This document shows, piece by piece, positions 6,190 through 8,484 of a stretch of 8,484 bases of DNA. The translations under genes were made by a program, and so were the position numbers. The notes below the pieces were generated by a model that worked only from the letters and a program-made list of their open reading frames with translations, was not told the origin of the DNA and ran no database searches. Numbering within the stretch: position 1 is the first letter of the stretch; every line of letters starts with the position of its first letter. The DNA is from Cellvibrio sp. (GTDB lineage: Bacteria > Pseudomonadota > Gammaproteobacteria > Pseudomonadales > Cellvibrionaceae): positions 2,285 to 10,768 of the forward strand of contig DQHS01000096.1 in the NCBI GenBank assembly GCA_003524365.1. Reading direction: 5' to 3'.

Positions 6190-7395
6190 CTAATTAACGT
6201 GAATCCCAAACAAAACCCGCACGACCGGAAGCCGTTTAATTACCTTAAATAAAACCACACAACTAATCGCAACCGCACTAATGATAAACAGCGGTTCAAC
6301 TATCGGCCCCAATTTATGTGGCACCAAACCATAAGCGATAGAAATGATCAGCGTCTGATGCAAAATATAAAAGCAGTAGACGCCGCTGTTTAAGTATTTC
6401 AATAGTGGATTGCTAAACGTAAACCAATATTGCGCCCAAGCGATGATCGCTAATATCCATAGCCAGCCATTGGCCGACCATATTAAGCCGCTTATTTCTT
6501 TTGCAATAACACCATCGCCGAGCGAGCCGCCATTAAAAGCGAATATTGTGTAAGCGTAGGTCAGTAACGCGGCGGGTAATAAATACCAGCGCAACGATGC
6601 AAATTGGTTCCACACGTGAGGCGTCCGCACTAATACAAAACCCAATACAAAACATAAAAACGATCGCGCGTGGTTAAACCAATCCTGTACAAAATTATGG
6701 GTTGTGGGGTACTTGTCGTAGAGCCACCAGCCGATACCGTAAAATAGTGCAATAGGTACAAGAATCACCAAGCGGATTGATATTGTTTTGCCTAGCCAAT
6801 GCCAAACAGGCGCGCAGATGTGCGAATTGATTAACGGATACATCGCCCAAAGAATTATGGTGTAAGCGAGTATGTAAGGTAAAAACCAGAGATGATTCCA
6901 GGTGAGATGCATTTTGCCCAAGGTTTTATGTGGGGCGAATTCTGCGCTGGTTTGGTCGAGGTAGAGGTACCAAAAATGCCAATAGTTTGGGCTATTGATC
7001 AAGCCTTTGCTATGCGCCTCAACATAAACTTGCGGCACGACTATCACCAGCATGCCAAACACTAATGGTAATAAAAGTAGGGGAATACGACGGCGAATAA
7101 ATCGTCCCCAAGGTTGTAGGGCGAGTAAAAAAGAGACAGCTGCGCCGCTGATTAAAAACAACAATGACATGCGCCACTGGTTTGACCAAAGCATAAAATT
7201 GGTGAGCAGTTCGCTGGTGTAAGTGCTTTTGTAATGCCAATCCCAGTCATCGGCGTAGAGCATGCCGGTGTGGTATAGAATCAATAAACCAAATACCAAA
7301 ACCCTGAGCCAATCCAGTTCAACCAGCCGCTGTTGGTGAAACTGTTGTTGAGGTTTCTGTTGTTGGAGTGGCAGAAAGGTTTGCAGTTGTGTCAT
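6190..7395 (-). CDS. Acyltransferase family 3 (OpgC/MdoC-like) integral membrane protein
   Basis: A 401-aa protein with roughly ten hydrophobic segments between residues 28 and 385, matching the 350-400 aa acyltransferase-3 family. The diagnostic R-X10-H is exact: R31 in DWLR and H42 in LYHTG, in the first membrane segment. Other family-like blocks are FLISGAAVSFLL (80-91), a basic loop RFIRRRIP (98-105), HLTWNHLWFLPYIL (163-176) and YCFYILHQTLI (340-350). Such enzymes move acetyl or succinyl groups across the inner membrane onto sugars. In the OpgC branch the targets are periplasmic glucans, but the substrate here cannot be told. The N-terminus is glutamine-rich (residues 11-22), which is odd but within the frame set by AGGGA 9 nt upstream of the ATG. 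It is divergent from a LytTR regulator, the likely controller. No clear terminator lies in the 16 bp before the convergent 5499 gene. Confidence 0.9.
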   Translation of the reverse strand: MTQLQTFLPLQQQKPQQQFHQQRLVELDWLRVLVFGLLILYHTGMLYADDWDWHYKSTYTSELLTNFMLWSNQWRMSLLFLISGAAVSFLLALQPWGRFIRRRIPLLLLPLVFGMLVIVVPQVYVEAHSKGLINSPNYWHFWYLYLDQTSAEFAPHKTLGKMHLTWNHLWFLPYILAYTIILWAMYPLINSHICAPVWHWLGKTISIRLVILVPIALFYGIGWWLYDKYPTTHNFVQDWFNHARSFLCFVLGFVLVRTPHVWNQFASLRWYLLPAALLTYAYTIFAFNGGSLGDGVIAKEISGLIWSANGWLWILAIIAWAQYWFTFSNPLLKYLNSGVYCFYILHQTLIISIAYGLVPHKLGPIVEPLFIISAVAISCVVLFKVIKRLPVVRVLFGIHVN

Positions 7396-7446
7396 TGGTT
7401 GGGTTCCCTGAGCTGTGATGAAAGCGCTATGCTAGGGAAACCCCAT

Positions 7447-7476
7447 TTAGTTGGGTGCAATTAAGTGATTGTTCTA
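7447..7476. promoter_or_regulatory. Candidate LytTR-type binding site between divergent genes
   Basis: Two GTT cores (7450-7452 and 7471-7473) lie 21 bp apart start to start, two helical turns. This is the spacing used by LytTR proteins such as AgrA, which bind 9-bp direct repeats with a 12-13-bp gap. The first half-site TTAGTTGGG fits the general consensus at 8 of 9 positions; the second, ATTGTTCTA, is poor. GTTGGGT also recurs at 7398 and 7450, 52 bp apart. Suggestive only. Confidence 0.3.
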
Positions 7477-7491
7477 CATGAAAATGTGATG

Positions 7492-7505
7492 AGCGGAAGC
7501 CCGCT
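7492..7505 (+). repeat. Short hairpin just upstream of the LytTR gene start
   Basis: AGCGG (7492-7496) and CCGCT (7501-7505) pair around loop AAGC, ending 14 nt before the ATG at 7520. The start has only a weak Shine-Dalgarno (CGAGA), so local RNA structure could matter to translation. Small stem, modest evidence. Confidence 0.3.
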
Positions 7506-7519
7506 GTGACGAGATTTTA

Positions 7520-8395
7520 ATGACCCCCATCGATAAGCAACAACAACGGCTCAAGTATTTTTTATCCCATCAGCGCTTGTGGGGCGTTGTGTTATTGGTG
7601 AGTTGGTTTTGCATTAACGTTGTGGTGTTGGCAACTAGCCAATTGATGGAGCACCAGCGAGTAGGTAACCATCTTGCGCTATGGGAACCCTTTTGCTGGG
7701 AGATTTCCAGTTGCGTAATCTTGCTGTTGTTAATTCCCTTGGGGCTATGGTTAAACGACCGCTGGTTCGCCCGTTTGGGATTTAAGCAATGGTTAGCCGC
7801 TCATGCGTTAGTCACGCTGCCTTTCTCAGTGTTGCATGTGGCGGGCATGGTGAGTATTCGTCACCTTTGGTATTACCTGATGGATTCGCACTATCGCTTT
7901 GGCGACTTGCCGATGGAATTTTTTTACGAATATCGCAAAGATGCACAAGCCTATTTAACCCTCGCACTGGTGATTGCGGGCTATCGTTTTATTGTGCGGC
8001 GTTTGCAAGGTGAGGCGAGTTATCTGGCGGATAGTGCAGAGAGCGAAACGATTGAACCTGAATTGCCACCCGAGCGGCTGCTGATCAAAAAACTGGGGCG
8101 GGAATTTTTAATTCAAACTAACGATATTGAATGGATTGAAGCCTCAGGTAATTACGCGAATTTACACATCAAAGACAGCGTGTACCCCATGCGTATCACC
8201 ATGGATAAATTGGAAAAGCTTTTGCCTGCCAATTTCATTCGCATTCATCGCTCTTCCATTGTTAATCTGGAACAGATTCATGAAATTCAGGCGCTGGATA
8301 CTGGTGATTATGAGGTGAGGTTACACAATCAAATAAAACTTACGCTCTCGCGTCGCTATCGTGAAAATTTTAAAGCGTTGCTGAGTGTAGGTTGA
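7520..8395 (+). CDS. Membrane-anchored LytTR-family DNA-binding regulator
   Basis: A 291-aa protein with four hydrophobic segments (about 20-40, 62-78, 93-115 and 142-160), a short acidic linker (about 168-185) and a C-terminal LytTR domain (about 185-289). Domain hallmarks are RLLIKKLGREFLIQTNDIEWIEASGNYA (split here: KLGREFLI at 191-198, IEWIEASGNYANLHI at 203-217), then MDKLEKLLP, FIRIHRSSIVNL (239-250) and TLSRRYRENFKALL at the end. There is no receiver domain, so it is not a classical response regulator; the membrane part probably senses directly or couples to a membrane partner. It is divergent from the acyltransferase across 124 bp, a layout that suggests it controls that gene and itself. 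The start has a weak ribosome binding site, but the sequence before the first membrane segment gives no better start. An 86-bp gap leads to the next gene on the same strand with no terminator, so co-transcription is possible. Confidence 0.9.
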   Translation: MTPIDKQQQRLKYFLSHQRLWGVVLLVSWFCINVVVLATSQLMEHQRVGNHLALWEPFCWEISSCVILLLLIPLGLWLNDRWFARLGFKQWLAAHALVTLPFSVLHVAGMVSIRHLWYYLMDSHYRFGDLPMEFFYEYRKDAQAYLTLALVIAGYRFIVRRLQGEASYLADSAESETIEPELPPERLLIKKLGREFLIQTNDIEWIEASGNYANLHIKDSVYPMRITMDKLEKLLPANFIRIHRSSIVNLEQIHEIQALDTGDYEVRLHNQIKLTLSRRYRENFKALLSVG

Positions 8396-8471
8396 AGGTA
8401 AAGTAAGTTGATGTATTAGGAATTACTTCTACGTGCTACCGCTACGGTATGTGCAAAGCAGATTAATAACT

Positions 8472-8476
8472 GGAGG
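8472..8476 (+). promoter_or_regulatory. Ribosome binding site of the gene cut by the window end
   Basis: GGAGG lies 5 nt before the terminal ATG at 8482, a strong Shine-Dalgarno. It supports reading the last three bases of the window as a start codon. Confidence 0.65.
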
Positions 8477-8481
8477 CTGCA

Positions 8482-8484
8482 ATG
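8482..8484 (+). CDS. Start codon of the next gene (truncated by the window)
   Basis: Only the ATG is inside the window, so nothing can be said about the product. It follows the LytTR regulator on the same strand after 86 bp. That gap contains a small TACCG-CTA-CGGTA hairpin (8437-8449) with no T tract, so the two genes may share a transcript. Confidence 0.55.

Noticed and set aside
7404..7439. TTCCCT...AGGGAA inverted repeat in the divergent intergenic region
   Set aside because: The left arm is simply the ribosome binding site of the acyltransferase gene; six-base arms 24 bp apart are easily chance.

Overview
The window looks like a chromosomal stretch from a gammaproteobacterium. The gene content, moderate GC, codon choice and secreted-hydrolase flavour suggest a Cellvibrio-like member of the Cellvibrionaceae. 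This is a recollection-based guess, because no phylogenetic marker is present. There are no rRNA or tRNA genes, insertion sequences, CRISPR arrays or phage genes. Seven full genes are supported, plus the first codon of an eighth.

Layout. (1) 21-305 (+): a small conserved-type protein of unknown function, closed by a strong intrinsic terminator (335-358). (2) 544-1443 (+): a YihY/BrkB-family inner-membrane protein, followed by about 330 bp of non-coding DNA holding a 16-bp palindrome. (3) 1774-2826 (+): a secreted M23 metallopeptidase whose active-site layout resembles LasA/beta-lytic protease, with two C-terminal repeats like those of polyglycine hydrolases. (4) 2891-5077 (-): a GAF-PAS-GGDEF-EAL cyclic-di-GMP signalling protein. 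It converges on gene 3 across a hairpin able to terminate both. (5) 5078-5498: a 421-bp AT-rich divergent intergenic region with two inverted repeats. (6) 5499-6173 (+): a 224-aa protein whose N-terminus carries the 'QFVD.R......LQ.MANNS ... PVVQR' signature that I associate with DUF4157/extracellular contractile injection system (eCIS)-linked exported proteins, joined to a C-terminal region I do not recognise. (7) 6190-7395 (-): a multi-pass acyltransferase-3 (OpgC/MdoC-like) protein. (8) 7520-8395 (+): a membrane-anchored LytTR-type DNA-binding regulator, divergent from gene 7 and probably controlling it and/or itself. (9) 8482: the start codon of a next gene with a good ribosome binding site, cut by the window end.

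The genes do not form one operon. Most are single transcription units separated by terminators or orientation changes. The only strong functional pairing is the divergent acyltransferase/LytTR unit, a membrane sensor-regulator next to a membrane sugar-modifying enzyme. The most unusual candidate is the 5499-6173 gene: an eCIS/DUF4157-style leader without the DUF4157 protease domain, no injection-system genes nearby, an undescribed C-terminal part, and a structured AT-rich upstream region. Second is the bacteriolytic-type peptidase with its repeat tail.
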